A stretch of 64,000 nt of DNA. It comes from Streptomyces marianii. GTDB taxonomy: Bacteria > Actinomycetota > Actinomycetes > Streptomycetales > Streptomycetaceae. The notes beneath the pieces were generated by a model, which saw only the letters and a list, made by a program, of their open reading frames with translations, was not told the DNA's origin and did no database searches. The stretch spans positions 7,181,001 to 7,245,000 of the forward strand of contig NZ_VAWE01000001.1 of assembly GCF_005795905.1 (NCBI RefSeq). Direction: 5' to 3'. The stretch's first letter is position 1, and the number at the start of each line of letters is the position of its first letter. Position numbers and translations under genes: made by a program. Of this stretch, positions 25,729 to 35,138 are shown piece after piece.

Positions 25729-27212
25729 CGGCCGTGGGGGCGCCCGCGCTGGCCCGGCAACTGCAGGCACAGCAGCCGCGCCCGGCGGGCCCGGGCACCC
25801 GCAGACCGCCCGCGTACCGTGCCCTCGCGGACGGCATCCGGCTGCTCGTCCTGGAGGGCCGGGTCCCCGTCGCCGCCCGGCTGCCCGCCGAGCGTGAACT
25901 CGCACTGGCCCTGGCCGTCAGCCGTACCACCGTGGCGGCCGCCTACGAGGCCCTGCGGAACGAGGGCTTCCTGGAGTCCCGCAGGGGGGCCGGCAGCTGG
26001 ACGGCCGTACCCGCCGGCAACCCGCTGCCTGCGCGGGGGCTCGAACCGCTGCCCCCGGAGTCCCTCGGCTCGATGATCGACCTCGGCTGCGCGGCGCTGC
26101 CCGCCCCCGAGCCCTGGCTGACCCGGAGCATCCAGGGCGCGCTGGAGGAACTGCCGCCGTACGCGCACACCCACGGCGACTACCCCGCCGGTCTGCCCGC
26201 GCTGCGCCGGACGCTCGCCGACCGGTACACCGAGCGCGGCATCCCGACCATGCCCGAACAGATCATGGTGACCACCGGCGCCATGGGCGCGATCGACGCG
26301 ATCTGCCACCTCTTCGCGGGACGGGGCGAGCGGATCGCCGTCGAGTCGCCGTCGTACGCCAACATCCTCCAGCTGATGCGCGAGGCGGGCGCCCGGTTGG
26401 TGCCGGTCGCGATGGCCGAGGGGCTCAAGGGGTGGGACCTGCCCCGCTGGCGGCAGGTCCTGCGCGACGCCGCACCCCGGCTCGCCTACGTCGTCGCCGA
26501 CTTCCACAACCCCACCGGGGCCCTCGCGGACGAGGACCAGCGGCGGCAGCTCGTCGACGCCGCCCGGTCCGCCGGCACGGTGCTCGTCGTCGACGAGACG
26601 ATGGCCGAACTCCGCCTCGACGACGAAACCGCGATGCCCCGGCCCGTCTGCGCCTTCGACCCGGCGGGCTCGACCGTCCTGACGGTCGGCTCGGCGAGCA
26701 AGGCCTTCTGGGCGGGTATGCGGATCGGCTGGGTACGGGCCGCCCCGGACGTGATCCGCTCCCTGGTCGCCGCGCGTGCCTACGCCGACCTGGGCACCCC
26801 GGTCCTGGAGCAGCTCGGAGTCAACTGGCTGATGGGCACCGGCGGCTGGAACGAGGCGGTGGCCCTGCGCCGTGAGCAGGCCCGCCGGAACCGGGACGAG
26901 ATGGTGACGGCGCTCCACCGGGAACTGCCGGACTGGGAGTTCGAGGTTCCGCACGGCGGACTGACGCTGTGGGTACGCGCGGGCGGTCTGTCCGGATCCC
27001 GTCTGGCGGAGGTCGGCGAACGGGTGGGCGTGCGGGTCCCCTCCGGGCCGCGGTTCGGTGTGGACGGTGCGTTCGAGGGGTACGTCCGGCTGCCGTTCAC
27101 CGTCGGCGGACCCGTCGCCGAGGAGGCCGCGGCCCGGCTGGCGGCGGCGGCCCGGCTGGTGCGGACGGGCGTGACCACGGGCACGGAGGCGCCGAGGACG
27201 TTCGTGGCGTAG
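25713..27212 (+). CDS. MocR-family (YczR-like) PLP-dependent transcriptional regulator
   Basis: The 499-residue protein fuses a GntR-type winged helix (about 35-100; YRALADGIRLLVLEG, LAVSRTTVAAAYEALRNEGF) to a fold-type I aminotransferase domain. The PLP-binding Lys is at about 330 in GSASKAFWAGMRIGW. Upstream PLP contacts include ADFHNPTG and VVDETMAEL. The divergent yczE neighbour points to the YczR subgroup. ATG 25713 is chosen because the family starts there and GAGGAAGG lies upstream; a longer frame reaches back into yczE. Confidence 0.9.
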   Translation: MAQWTSAVGAPALARQLQAQQPRPAGPGTRRPPAYRALADGIRLLVLEGRVPVAARLPAERELALALAVSRTTVAAAYEALRNEGFLESRRGAGSWTAVPAGNPLPARGLEPLPPESLGSMIDLGCAALPAPEPWLTRSIQGALEELPPYAHTHGDYPAGLPALRRTLADRYTERGIPTMPEQIMVTTGAMGAIDAICHLFAGRGERIAVESPSYANILQLMREAGARLVPVAMAEGLKGWDLPRWRQVLRDAAPRLAYVVADFHNPTGALADEDQRRQLVDAARSAGTVLVVDETMAELRLDDETAMPRPVCAFDPAGSTVLTVGSASKAFWAGMRIGWVRAAPDVIRSLVAARAYADLGTPVLEQLGVNWLMGTGGWNEAVALRREQARRNRDEMVTALHRELPDWEFEVPHGGLTLWVRAGGLSGSRLAEVGERVGVRVPSGPRFGVDGAFEGYVRLPFTVGGPVAEEAAARLAAAARLVRTGVTTGTEAPRTFVA

Positions 27213-27413
27213 GGGTGCTCGCTGCGTCCGGGCGGCCGCGGTGCGGCAGGTGGGCCCGACGGCCCGGGACCCGCGCGGCGGCGTGACGGCGTCGGCCCGG
27301 GAGCGGCCTCCTCGGCGACGGCGGGTCGGCCGGGTGCGAGGGGTGCGCCCGGCCGCGGCGTGGGCCGATGGGCCGGGGCGAACGGGTGGGCCCGGTCCGG
27401 CCGCCGCGTTCCT

Positions 27414-29120
27414 TCAGCCCTCCGCGGGTACCGGCGCCGAGGAGGCTCGTACGGGCGCGCTCGCCACCGGTTCCGGGACGGGCCCGGTGTGCGGTTCCCC
27501 TGCCGGACCGGCCGGGAGCTCCTCGTGCGGCCCGGCGGGTGTCCCGCCGGCACCTGCCGGCTCGGTCTCCCGCTCCGTGCCCCGCCCGTCCCCGGGCGTT
27601 TCCGCCGCCCCGGTGGCCTGCCTCTCCGGGAGCAGACGCAGCACAGCCTGCCGGTGCTCCTCGCTCGCCACCTCGTCGAACGGGTCGGGCGTCGCGGGCA
27701 CCTGGAGCCTGAGCACCGCTCCCGTTCCCATCCGGGCGTAACCCCGGCCGGGCGGCACGTCGGAGGTGGGGGTCGTGTGCGGGGGAGCGCCGAGCACGCT
27801 CTTCACCTGCTCCGGCGTGGCCGGGCCGAGCACGAGCCGGGCACGTGTGTGCGTGCGTACCGTCTCGTTCAGGAACTCGAGGCTGTCGAACTGGTCGGCG
27901 ACCACCACGGTCACGTGCGCGGCCCGGCCGTGCCTGAGGGGGACCTGCAGGAGCTGCTGAGGGTCGGGTCTGCCGTCCGCTGCCGCCAGATGACTGAAGA
28001 CACTGGGCCTGTCCACCAGGATGCACAGCGGGCGCCGGGCGTCCTCGGGAGCGGGGTGACCCGCCTGCCGTGCCCGGTTGGCGGCGATGAGCCGGCGCTC
28101 CGTCTCATGGGCCGCCCACTCCAGACCGGCCAGCGCCCCGGCCAGCCCGCATTCGACGGCGAGCACGCCGTCGCGGCCGGTCAGACAGGCGTACTCGCCG
28201 GTGCCGCTGCCCTCGACGACGAGGACGTCCCCGTGCGGCAGCGCCTGCAGGGCGAGGGAGCGCAGCAGGGAGGTCGTGCCGCTGCCGGGGTGGCCGACGG
28301 CCAGCAGATGCGGTTCGGTCGAGCGCGGTCCGGTGCGCCACACCACGGGCGGCGCGTCCCTCGTCGCGTCGCCGTCGAGGACGGGCACGGTCCGCTGGAC
28401 GGCGTCCGGGTCGGTGAAGCCGAGGACCAGTTCGCCGGGAGCGGTCACGAAGCGCTGGGCGGCGATGGTGGTCGGGAGCGGGGGCAGGACGCTCATCAGC
28501 AGCCGGTTGGCCTCCTCGTCCCAGGTGAACAGGTACTCGCGGCCGCGGCCCGACTTGGCGTGGAGCAACTGCTCGATCCGGGCGCGGGCCTCGGGCTCGC
28601 CGTCGGGGAAGTACGCCGGGTACGCCACCCGCAGCCGGGTGAGCCGGCCGTCCCCGTCGAACTCGTGGTCGCTGAACGCCTTCGCCCACTCCCCGCCGTG
28701 GGCGAACAGCGGACTCGGATCCTCCGGGACGGAGAAGTACGGCACGAGCGCGTCGTGGAGCGCCTGGAGCCGCGCGACCTGGGACTCGTCGGGGCCGGTG
28801 CGCACCGGCGTGCGCACCCGCCCCTTCCAGGCCGCCACACCCATCAGGCCGATCAGCCCGAGCAGCGGTCCGTACGGGAGGAGGGCGACGGCCAGGACGC
28901 AGACCGCCGCCAGGAACAGCGCGGGGCCACGCCGATCCTTGGGCGTGTCGGCCCACCTGCGCAGTCCGGCGGCGGCCAGCAGTCGTAGCCCGCGGCTGAT
29001 CGTGATGAGCGGATGGAGGACGTCGGTGGCGTTGTCGGCGGCCGTCCGCGCCAGCTCACGGCTGCGAGCGATCCGGTCGTTGGCGCTGATCGGAATGCGG
29101 GGGAGTGGTCGCCGGGCCAC
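27414..29120 (-). CDS. Membrane-associated P-loop ATPase related to Streptomyces FtsK/Tra-type proteins
   Basis: The 568-residue protein has an N-terminal cytoplasmic stretch and a TM hairpin (about 66-97), then a long domain ending in an ATPase core. Walker A is GHPGSGTTS near 275-283. A Walker-B-like strand CILVDRPS lacks the second acidic residue. The C-terminal 70 residues are Pro/Gly/Glu-rich. Chromosomal proteins of this type, paired with a small membrane protein, recall conjugation genes of Streptomyces plasmids (an inference, since I cannot align them). GTG 29120 has AGGAG upstream. Confidence 0.65.
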   Translation of the reverse strand: MARRPLPRIPISANDRIARSRELARTAADNATDVLHPLITISRGLRLLAAAGLRRWADTPKDRRGPALFLAAVCVLAVALLPYGPLLGLIGLMGVAAWKGRVRTPVRTGPDESQVARLQALHDALVPYFSVPEDPSPLFAHGGEWAKAFSDHEFDGDGRLTRLRVAYPAYFPDGEPEARARIEQLLHAKSGRGREYLFTWDEEANRLLMSVLPPLPTTIAAQRFVTAPGELVLGFTDPDAVQRTVPVLDGDATRDAPPVVWRTGPRSTEPHLLAVGHPGSGTTSLLRSLALQALPHGDVLVVEGSGTGEYACLTGRDGVLAVECGLAGALAGLEWAAHETERRLIAANRARQAGHPAPEDARRPLCILVDRPSVFSHLAAADGRPDPQQLLQVPLRHGRAAHVTVVVADQFDSLEFLNETVRTHTRARLVLGPATPEQVKSVLGAPPHTTPTSDVPPGRGYARMGTGAVLRLQVPATPDPFDEVASEEHRQAVLRLLPERQATGAAETPGDGRGTERETEPAGAGGTPAGPHEELPAGPAGEPHTGPVPEPVASAPVRASSAPVPAEG

Positions 29121-29167
29121 GTGGTTCTCCTGCTCCTCAGAAGTGTGGGAGGGGTGGTGCGGGGACG

Positions 29168-29362
29168 TCAGAACTTGATCCCGCCCAGGAGGCTGGCCAG
29201 GCTCGCGCCTCCTGCGGTGATGCTCGGGGCGATGGCCGTGCCCGCGAGGTAGAAGCCGAAGAGTGCGCAGACCAGCGCGTGCGACGCCTTCAGCCCGTCC
29301 TTCTTGAAGAACAGGAAGACGATGATGCCCAGCAGCACGACGCCTGAGATGGACAGAATCAT
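29168..29362 (-). CDS. Small two-TM membrane protein, partner of the P-loop ATPase
   Basis: The 64-residue peptide is almost entirely two hydrophobic helices (ILSISGVVLLGIIVFLFF; ALVCALFGFYLAGTAIAP) separated by KKDGLKASH, with a Gly-rich end. It resembles the SpdD-like small membrane proteins encoded next to transfer genes in Streptomyces. The ATG has AGGAG nine bases upstream. It precedes the ATPase gene by 47 bases and is the first gene of a two-gene operon. Confidence 0.75.
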   Translation of the reverse strand: MILSISGVVLLGIIVFLFFKKDGLKASHALVCALFGFYLAGTAIAPSITAGGASLASLLGGIKF

Positions 29363-29447
29363 GAGCGGTTCTCCTGGTTGAGGGGACAGTCACCATGAGT
29401 CCTTCCATCCTCACAGAAGGTATCTATACGACAAAAGGTGCATTCGG

Positions 29448-29468
29448 GTGAAAGTTCGCTACTTTCAC
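29448..29468. promoter_or_regulatory. Perfect inverted repeat upstream of the ATPase operon
   Basis: GTGAAAGT (29448-29455), five bases, ACTTTCAC (29461-29468). It lies 86 bases upstream of the small membrane gene's start. On the minus strand a TATAGA-type -10 (around 29430) sits between it and the gene, so it is well placed for a repressor. The repressor is not identified. Confidence 0.45.
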
Positions 29469-29720
29469 TGGATCGGCGGATGACGGATCGTTGCCGAACG
29501 GGTGTTGATCTTCGCGGAGCCACTTCGGGTGATCTTCGCCGTGTGTCGCGGGGTCTTCCTCTCGGGTACTCGGAGTGATGCCCTCCGTGGGGGCGAAGTA
29601 CCCTGTCGGTTCGCTCGTGCGGCGCCGCCCCGCCCTACGAAGCGGCAGGTCAAGCCCCTATCGGGGGTCCGGGACGCACCGGGCGCCCCGTCGTCAGCGC
29701 AGTGAAAGGCGGTCCTTCGG
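29469..29720. other. Gene-free interval before the ankyrin gene
   Basis: TGATCTTCGC occurs twice about 24 bases apart (near 29507 and 29531). I see no supported coding sequence. A minus-strand open frame here (29465-29653) lacks family features. Confidence 0.35.
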
Positions 29721-30113
29721 ATGAGTGAAGCCCCGGATCCCGAGGTGGTCGAGCTGGCCTCCAGGATCTTCGACCTGGCACGCCAGGGAGACGCCGAGGC
29801 ACTCGCCGCCTACGTGGACGCAGGCGTCCCGGCGAACCTCACCAACGACAAGGGCGACTCGCTCGTCATGCTCGCCGCCTACCACGGCCACGCCGGTGCG
29901 GTGACCGTGCTCCTGGCACGAGGTGCCGACGCGGACCGCGCCAACGACCGCGGCCAGACGCCTCTCGCGGGCGCCGTCTTCAAGGGCGAGGACGAGGTGA
30001 TCCGCGCCTTGCTGGCCGGCGGCGCCGACCCGGAGGCGGGAACTCCGTCCGCGGTGGATACTGCGCGGATGTTTGGGAAGACAGACCTCCTGAAACTGTT
30101 CGGCGCCCGGTGA
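29721..30113 (+). CDS. Ankyrin-repeat protein
   Basis: The 130-residue protein contains three or four ankyrin repeats: DAEALAAYVDAGVPANLTND, GDSLVMLAAYHGHAGAVTVL and GQTPLAGAVFKGEDEVIRAL. There is no signal peptide or TM segment, so it is cytoplasmic and presumably a protein-binding module. The partner is unknown. AAAGG lies 12 bases before the ATG. Confidence 0.85.
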   Translation: MSEAPDPEVVELASRIFDLARQGDAEALAAYVDAGVPANLTNDKGDSLVMLAAYHGHAGAVTVLLARGADADRANDRGQTPLAGAVFKGEDEVIRALLAGGADPEAGTPSAVDTARMFGKTDLLKLFGAR

Positions 30114-30227
30114 ACGGGAGTTGAACGCCAAGCGGAACAGCCGCCCTAAATGTGGTCGCGGCGACGAAATGGCTGGGTCATCATGACGTCGGGCCCGCAG
30201 GGGGCCACCGACGAGAGGCAGAGGAAG

Positions 30228-30284
30228 ATGGTTTGCACCAAGCGGAAGACGACGGGCAGCCGATCATGTTGCCGCGCGGCCTAG
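30228..30284 (+). CDS. Possible 18-residue Cys/Arg-rich peptide
   Basis: ATG 30228, six bases after AGAGGAA, opens MVCTKRKTTGSRSCCRAA and stops at TAG 30282. A strong ribosome-binding site, a basic composition and three cysteines argue for translation, perhaps as a leader peptide. It lies 49 bases upstream of the HEAT-repeat gene. No family is recognised. Confidence 0.35.
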   Translation: MVCTKRKTTGSRSCCRAA

Positions 30285-30332
30285 GCGAACACACCCCCGG
30301 TCGCGTCGACAGCTTGATGTGAGGCACTTTCC

Positions 30333-31751
30333 ATGTTCGAACCAGTCATAGCGCCGAGCGGCACCTTGCTCGGCCTGCTGCAGAGGGGCCGCGGCGACGG
30401 CACGCTGCACGCGCTCGCCGCGCCGCGCGCCGAAGCCCTCGAGGCCCTCAACCACTGCGTGCTCCACGACCCCCGCCACGACTGGCAGGTGGAGAACCGC
30501 TCCCTCTACTACGCCCGCCTCCACCTGGACCTGGGCGGCGGTCTCGACGAGATCGAGGCCCACCTCTTCGCTGCCGAGGACCACCTCGACACCGACGACT
30601 CCCGGACCGGGCTCGCGCTCTCCGTGCTGGGTCACCTGGCCTCCTACGGACGCGACGACGCGCTGGTGCTGCTGCGCAGGTACGCGGCGACCGGTGCCAA
30701 CTGGGCCTGGGCCCTCGACGAGCTCGCCCTTCGCGACGACGACTCCGGGCTCCGCTCACTCGCGGGAGCCGTGCTCGGCCGTTTCCCGGCCACCCCGGAG
30801 GGCGACGCCGAGCTGGCCGCCGCCATGCGCGACGCCTTCGAGCCGAGGCCGTGGCGGCTCTGGGCCGAGGACCGCCGGGAGGCGGTCGGCGCCCGGGTGC
30901 GCGCCGCCCGGGAACGCGGGTCCTTCGACCGCTGGCAGCGCCAGATGCGGCCCACGGGGCCACGCCCCGGCTGGAGCGTCGAGTCGGTCCTCGACTGGGC
31001 CCAGCAGGGCCTGGAGCGCGGCGGCGCCCTGCATGTGCCCGCGGCGCGCTGCCTCGGCGCCGTCGCCGGCCCCGAGGACCGGCCGCTGATCGCCGAGGCC
31101 GCGCGCGGCGGGCCCGACGGTGCACGCTGCGCCGCCCTGCACTACCTGGCGGAGGCGCGAGATCCCGCCGTCCTCGATCTCATCGAGGCCGCGGTCGCCG
31201 ACCCTTCCCGTACCGTCGCCGACGCCGCCGTCGCCGCGTTCGAGCGGATGTGCGGCGAAGCCGCCGTCGACCGGGCGCGTGGCTGGATCCACCGCCCCGA
31301 CGCGCTCGGCGCCTCTGCCGCGGGCGTCCTCGCCTGTCGTGGCGGCGCCCAGGACAGCGAGCTCGTGCTCGGCGCGCTCCGCGAGACCGTCCGCGCCGAT
31401 GGACCCGACGCCCCTCCGCTGTGGGCCCTCGTCGACGGCACCGGCCGGCTGGGCATCGGTTGCGCCGCACCCGTGCTGCGCCACGTCTACCGCGAGACCG
31501 CCTCCTCCCAGTTGCGCGGCCGCACGGCCCGTGCCCTGGCCGCCACCGACCCCTCCTTCGCGACCGGCTTCGCCGTCGAGTGCCTGTGGGACTGCGAGGA
31601 AACCACGAGGGAGGTCGCCGCACTGCACGCCGAGACCGGTGACGCACGCGTCGCCGAGCGTCTCCGCCGGCTCGCCGCCGATCCGGCGGAGGAGGCCGAG
31701 GTGCAGACGGCCGTCCGCAGCCGTATCGCGCGGGAGGCTCCTCCGCGCTGA
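30333..31751 (+). CDS. HEAT-repeat protein
   Basis: The 472-residue protein is built of helical-pair repeats rich in Ala, Leu, Asp and Arg (ALHYLAEARDPAVLDLIEAA, AAVAAFERMCGEAAVDRA). No catalytic motif, signal peptide or TM segment is seen. It is probably a cytoplasmic scaffold or lyase-like HEAT protein. A short peptide precedes it, and a tandem repeat array begins immediately after its stop. Confidence 0.75.
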   Translation: MFEPVIAPSGTLLGLLQRGRGDGTLHALAAPRAEALEALNHCVLHDPRHDWQVENRSLYYARLHLDLGGGLDEIEAHLFAAEDHLDTDDSRTGLALSVLGHLASYGRDDALVLLRRYAATGANWAWALDELALRDDDSGLRSLAGAVLGRFPATPEGDAELAAAMRDAFEPRPWRLWAEDRREAVGARVRAARERGSFDRWQRQMRPTGPRPGWSVESVLDWAQQGLERGGALHVPAARCLGAVAGPEDRPLIAEAARGGPDGARCAALHYLAEARDPAVLDLIEAAVADPSRTVADAAVAAFERMCGEAAVDRARGWIHRPDALGASAAGVLACRGGAQDSELVLGALRETVRADGPDAPPLWALVDGTGRLGIGCAAPVLRHVYRETASSQLRGRTARALAATDPSFATGFAVECLWDCEETTREVAALHAETGDARVAERLRRLAADPAEEAEVQTAVRSRIAREAPPR

Positions 31752-31761
31752 CCTGACGCGT

Positions 31762-32510
31762 CGGGGTGCCCGCTGTCCGGCGCACCGCGGACGCGTGGAG
31801 CGGGGCACCGACGAACCGGTCCGGTCCGGTCCGGGGCGCCAATCGTGCGGTGCGATGACGGGCAGCGGGCGAGCCCGGCGAGGGCAGGGCCGGGCCGGGC
31901 GGTCGAAACAGATTGGGGTGCCCGCGAGTCGTGGGCACCCGCGGACGCGTGGAGCGGAGCACCGGCGAACCGGTCCGGTCCGGTCCGGTCCGGGGCGCCA
32001 TCGTGCGGTGCGGTGACGGGCAGCGGGCGAGTCCGGCGAGGGCAGGGCCGGGCCGGGCCGGGCGGTCGAAACAGATTGGGGTGCCCGCGAGTCGTGGGCA
32101 CCCGCGGACGCGTGGAGCGGGGCACCGACGAACCGGTCCGGGGGCGGGGCCGCCATCGTGCGGTGCGGTGACGGGCAGCGGGCGAGCCCGGCGAGGGTAG
32201 GGCCGGGCCGGGCGGGCGGTCGAAACGGGCTGGGGTGCCGGCGAGTCGTGGGCACCCGCGGACGCGTGGAGCGGGGCACCGGCGAACCGGTCCGGGGGCG
32301 GGGCCGCCATCGTGCGGTGCGGTGACGGGCAGCGGGCGAGCCCGGCGAGGGTAGGGCCGGGCCGGGCGGGCGGTCGAAACGGGCTGGGGTGCCGGCGAGT
32401 CGTGGGCACCCGCGGACGCGTGGAGCGGAGCACCGGCGAACCGGTCCGGGGGCGGGGCCGCCACTCTGCGGCCCGGCCCGGCCCGGCCCGGCGGTCGACG
32501 GGCCGGGGTG
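31762..32510. repeat. Tandem array, about five copies of a 154-163-bp unit
   Basis: The marker GGACGCGTGGAG recurs at 31789, 31943, 32106, 32260 and 32414, giving steps of 154, 163, 154 and 154. Four of the unit junctions carry GTGCC(C/G)GCGAGTCGTGGGCAC, which can fold into a hairpin (31918, 32081, 32235, 32389). A GGTCC pentamer varies from one to four copies between units and accounts for much of the length change. The last copy decays into GGCCC repeats. It lies between the HEAT and glycosyltransferase genes; no gene is supported inside it. Confidence 0.9.
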
Positions 32511-32771
32511 GCGGAACGGCCCCGCCGGCGGCTCGGCGGGCGGTTCGGGCTCCCGGGTCCCTCGGCTCCTCGGCGACGCACGCCTCCCGCCGCCGCCGAG
32601 GAGGCGGACGGCCGAAAGCACAGCGGGGCCATGGCTGAAACGGGTATGCCGGGGCGACGCGGGGCAGGTCAGGTGGCCACACGCCGGGCGGAGGCAAACG
32701 CTCATGGGACGTTCGACGCGCGGAAAGATCCACGTTGGCCGCGCCACCCCCGGCGGGACGAGAACACGAGT
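32511..32771 (+). other. Leader region of the first glycosyltransferase
   Basis: I see no supported gene in this stretch. An open frame reads through it into the glycosyltransferase, but the family homology starts at the ATG at 32772. Confidence 0.4.
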
Positions 32772-33887
32772 ATGCGTGTCGTCATCGTCACCGAATCCTT
32801 TCCACCCGACGTCAACGGTGTGGCGCACTGCGCCCTGCAGACCGCCCGGCACCTCGCCGCACGCGGCCACGACCCCCTCGTCATCGCCCCGGCCGCGGCC
32901 GGACCCGAAGCCGACGCCCCCTGCCCGGTCGTGCGTGTGCCGTCCCTGCCCCTGCCCGGCTACCCCCAGGTCAGGGTCGCGCTGCCCAGTCGGCGGCTGG
33001 CCGCGGCGCTCACCGCGCACCGGGCCGATGTCGTCCACCTCGCCAGCCCGTTCGTCCTCGGCGTGCGCGGCATGGACGTCGCCGCCAGGCTCGGGCTCCC
33101 CGCCATCGCCGTCTACCAGACCGACCTCGCCGGCTACGCCCGTACGTACATGGGCGCGGGGGAGAACACGGCCTGGCGGCGCATCCGCACCGTGCACACC
33201 GCCGCGGACCGGACCCTGGCACCGTCCAGGGCCGCCGTCCGGGATCTGGAGGAGCACGGCGTGCCGCGGGTCCGGCTGTGGCCGCGCGGGGTGGACGCGG
33301 CACGGTTCCGGTCCGAGCTGAGGGACGAGTCGCTGCGGCGGGGACTCGCCCCGCACGGCGAGACGATCGTCGGCTACGTCGGCCGGCTCGCGCCCGAGAA
33401 ATGCGTCGAGCTGCTCTCCGGGGTCTGCGCGCTGCCGGGCGTGAAGGTCGTCGTCGTGGGCGACGGGCCCAGCGGCGCCACGCTGCGCAACTCCCTGCCG
33501 GGAGCCGTGTTCCTCGGCCGTCGCACGGGTGACGACCTGGCGAGGATCTTCGCCTCGCTCGACGTGTTCGCCCACACCGGCCCGTACGAGACGTTCTGCC
33601 AGACCGTGCAGGAGGCCATGGCCGGCGGCCTGCCGGTCGTCGCGCCCGCGGCCGGCGGCCCACTCGACCTCGTCGACCACGGCCGGACCGGCCTCCTCGT
33701 ACCGCCGCACGACGCGGGTGGGGTGCGGGACGCGGTGGCGGCCCTCGTGGCCGACCCGGCGCGGAGGCAGGCGTACGGCCGCGCCGCCCGGGCCACCGTG
33801 GAGGGCCGGACCTGGGCCGCCGTCGGCGACCAGCTCCTGGGCCACTACGCCGAGGTGCTCCGCGAGCGCACGGCGGTGGCGGCATGA
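32772..33887 (+). CDS. GT4-family glycosyltransferase (mannosyltransferase-like)
   Basis: The 371-residue GT-B enzyme starts with the Rossmann strand MRVVIVTESFPPDVNGVA, typical of actinobacterial GDP-mannose-dependent alpha-mannosyltransferases (MgtA/PimB-like). The C-terminal half has IVGYVGRLAPEKCVELL near 197 and the E-x7-E nucleotide-sugar motif in YETFCQTVQEAMAGG near 275. The donor is inferred from overall resemblance, not from a diagnostic residue. It overlaps the next gene by four bases. Confidence 0.85.
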   Translation: MRVVIVTESFPPDVNGVAHCALQTARHLAARGHDPLVIAPAAAGPEADAPCPVVRVPSLPLPGYPQVRVALPSRRLAAALTAHRADVVHLASPFVLGVRGMDVAARLGLPAIAVYQTDLAGYARTYMGAGENTAWRRIRTVHTAADRTLAPSRAAVRDLEEHGVPRVRLWPRGVDAARFRSELRDESLRRGLAPHGETIVGYVGRLAPEKCVELLSGVCALPGVKVVVVGDGPSGATLRNSLPGAVFLGRRTGDDLARIFASLDVFAHTGPYETFCQTVQEAMAGGLPVVAPAAGGPLDLVDHGRTGLLVPPHDAGGVRDAVAALVADPARRQAYGRAARATVEGRTWAAVGDQLLGHYAEVLRERTAVAA

Positions 33888-35138
33888 GCGGGGCCGGCGG
33901 CACGGGAGGCGCCGGCCGCACGGTCCGAACCCACGGCGCGCACCGCGCGGGGGGGCGCCCGCCGCGCGGTCGGCTCGGACGGCACGCGCGGACTGCGGAT
34001 CGTACGGCTCGCCAACTTCGTCACACCGTCCTCCGGCGGGCTGCGCACCGCGCTGCGCGAGCTGGGACGCGGTTATCTGGCGGCCGGCCACCAGCCGGTG
34101 CTGGTGGTCCCCGGCGACACCGAGAGCGACGAGCGCACAGTGCAGGGGCGGGTCATCACCGTGCCCGGGCCCGAGCTGCCGGGCACCGGCGGGTACCGGG
34201 TCCTCGCCGGCCGGACCCGGCTGCGCACGCTGCTGGAGGAACTGGCCCCCGACCGGCTGGAGATCTCCGACCGGACCACGCTGCGCTGGACCGGGGAGTG
34301 GGCACGGCGCCGTCGCGTCCCCTCGGTCATGGTGTCCCACGAGACCGCCGACGGCGTGCTGCGCACCTGGGGCGTCCCCCGGGCGTTCGCCGAGGGCGCC
34401 GCCGACCGGCTGAACAGGCGCAGCGCCTGGTCGTACTCGCGGATCGTCTGCACGACGGAGTGGGCCGAGCGCGAGTTCGTCCGGATCGGTGCGCGGAACG
34501 TGGTGCGCGCCCCCCTCGGCGTCGAGCTCGACCGCTGCCGGCCGGGACGCCGCAGCCGGGTGCTGCGGGCCCGCTACACGGAGGGCGCCGACGTCCTGCT
34601 GCTGCTCTGCTCCCGGCTCTCCGTGGAGAAGCGTCCCGGCATGGCCCTGGACGCACTCGCCTGGCTGCGCGGGAGCGGGGTGCGGGCGGCCCTCGTGGTG
34701 GCGGGGGAAGGCCCGCTGCGCCCCGGGCTGGTCCGGCGGGCGCGCGAGGAGCGGCTGCCGGTGCACTTCCTCGGCCATGTCGCCGACCGCGAGGCCCTGG
34801 CCGACCTCCAGGCCGCAGCGGACATCTGCCTGGCGCCGGGGCCCGCCGAGACGTTCGGGCTGTCCGCGCTGGAGGCGCTCGCCTGCGGCACGCCGGTCGT
34901 CGCCAGTGCGTTCTCGGCCCTGCCCGAGGTCGTCGGCGACGCGGGAATCGCCGCGCACGACAGACCGGAGGCCTTCGCCGACGCGGTCCGGGAACTCCTC
35001 GCCCGCGCCGAGGGCCCGCGCCGCGCCGCCGCCCGTGCCCGGGCCGAACTCTTCGGCTGGGACCGCGCGGTCGCGGCCTTCCTCACCGCCCACGACGCCC
35101 CCACCCGGGTCGCGGGCAGCCCGGAGACAGCGGCATGA
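33884..35138 (+). CDS. Second GT4-family glycosyltransferase, apparent frameshift near the start
   Basis: The main frame (open from 33888 to 35138) encodes LRIVRLANFVTPSSGGLRTA from 33993, the essential first Rossmann strand. It also contains LLCSRLSVEKRPGMALDALA and the E-x7-E motif in AETFGLSALEALACG. That frame has no ATG/GTG start before 34098, which is inside the domain. The ATG at 33884, overlapping the previous stop, is in another frame. Dropping one G from the seven-G run at 33949-33955 joins the two into one protein of about 417 residues. This is a sequencing error, a real frameshift or slippage. Substrate unknown; it probably acts with the preceding enzyme. Confidence 0.7.

Noticed and set aside
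29465..29653. 62-residue minus-strand open frame in the gap before the ankyrin gene
   Set aside because: Arg/Ser/Thr-rich composition from short direct repeats, no ribosome-binding site and no family resemblance.
31762..32510. CRISPR array
   Set aside because: The units are tandem and near-identical throughout, about 154 bp long, with no alternating short repeats and unique spacers and no cas genes.
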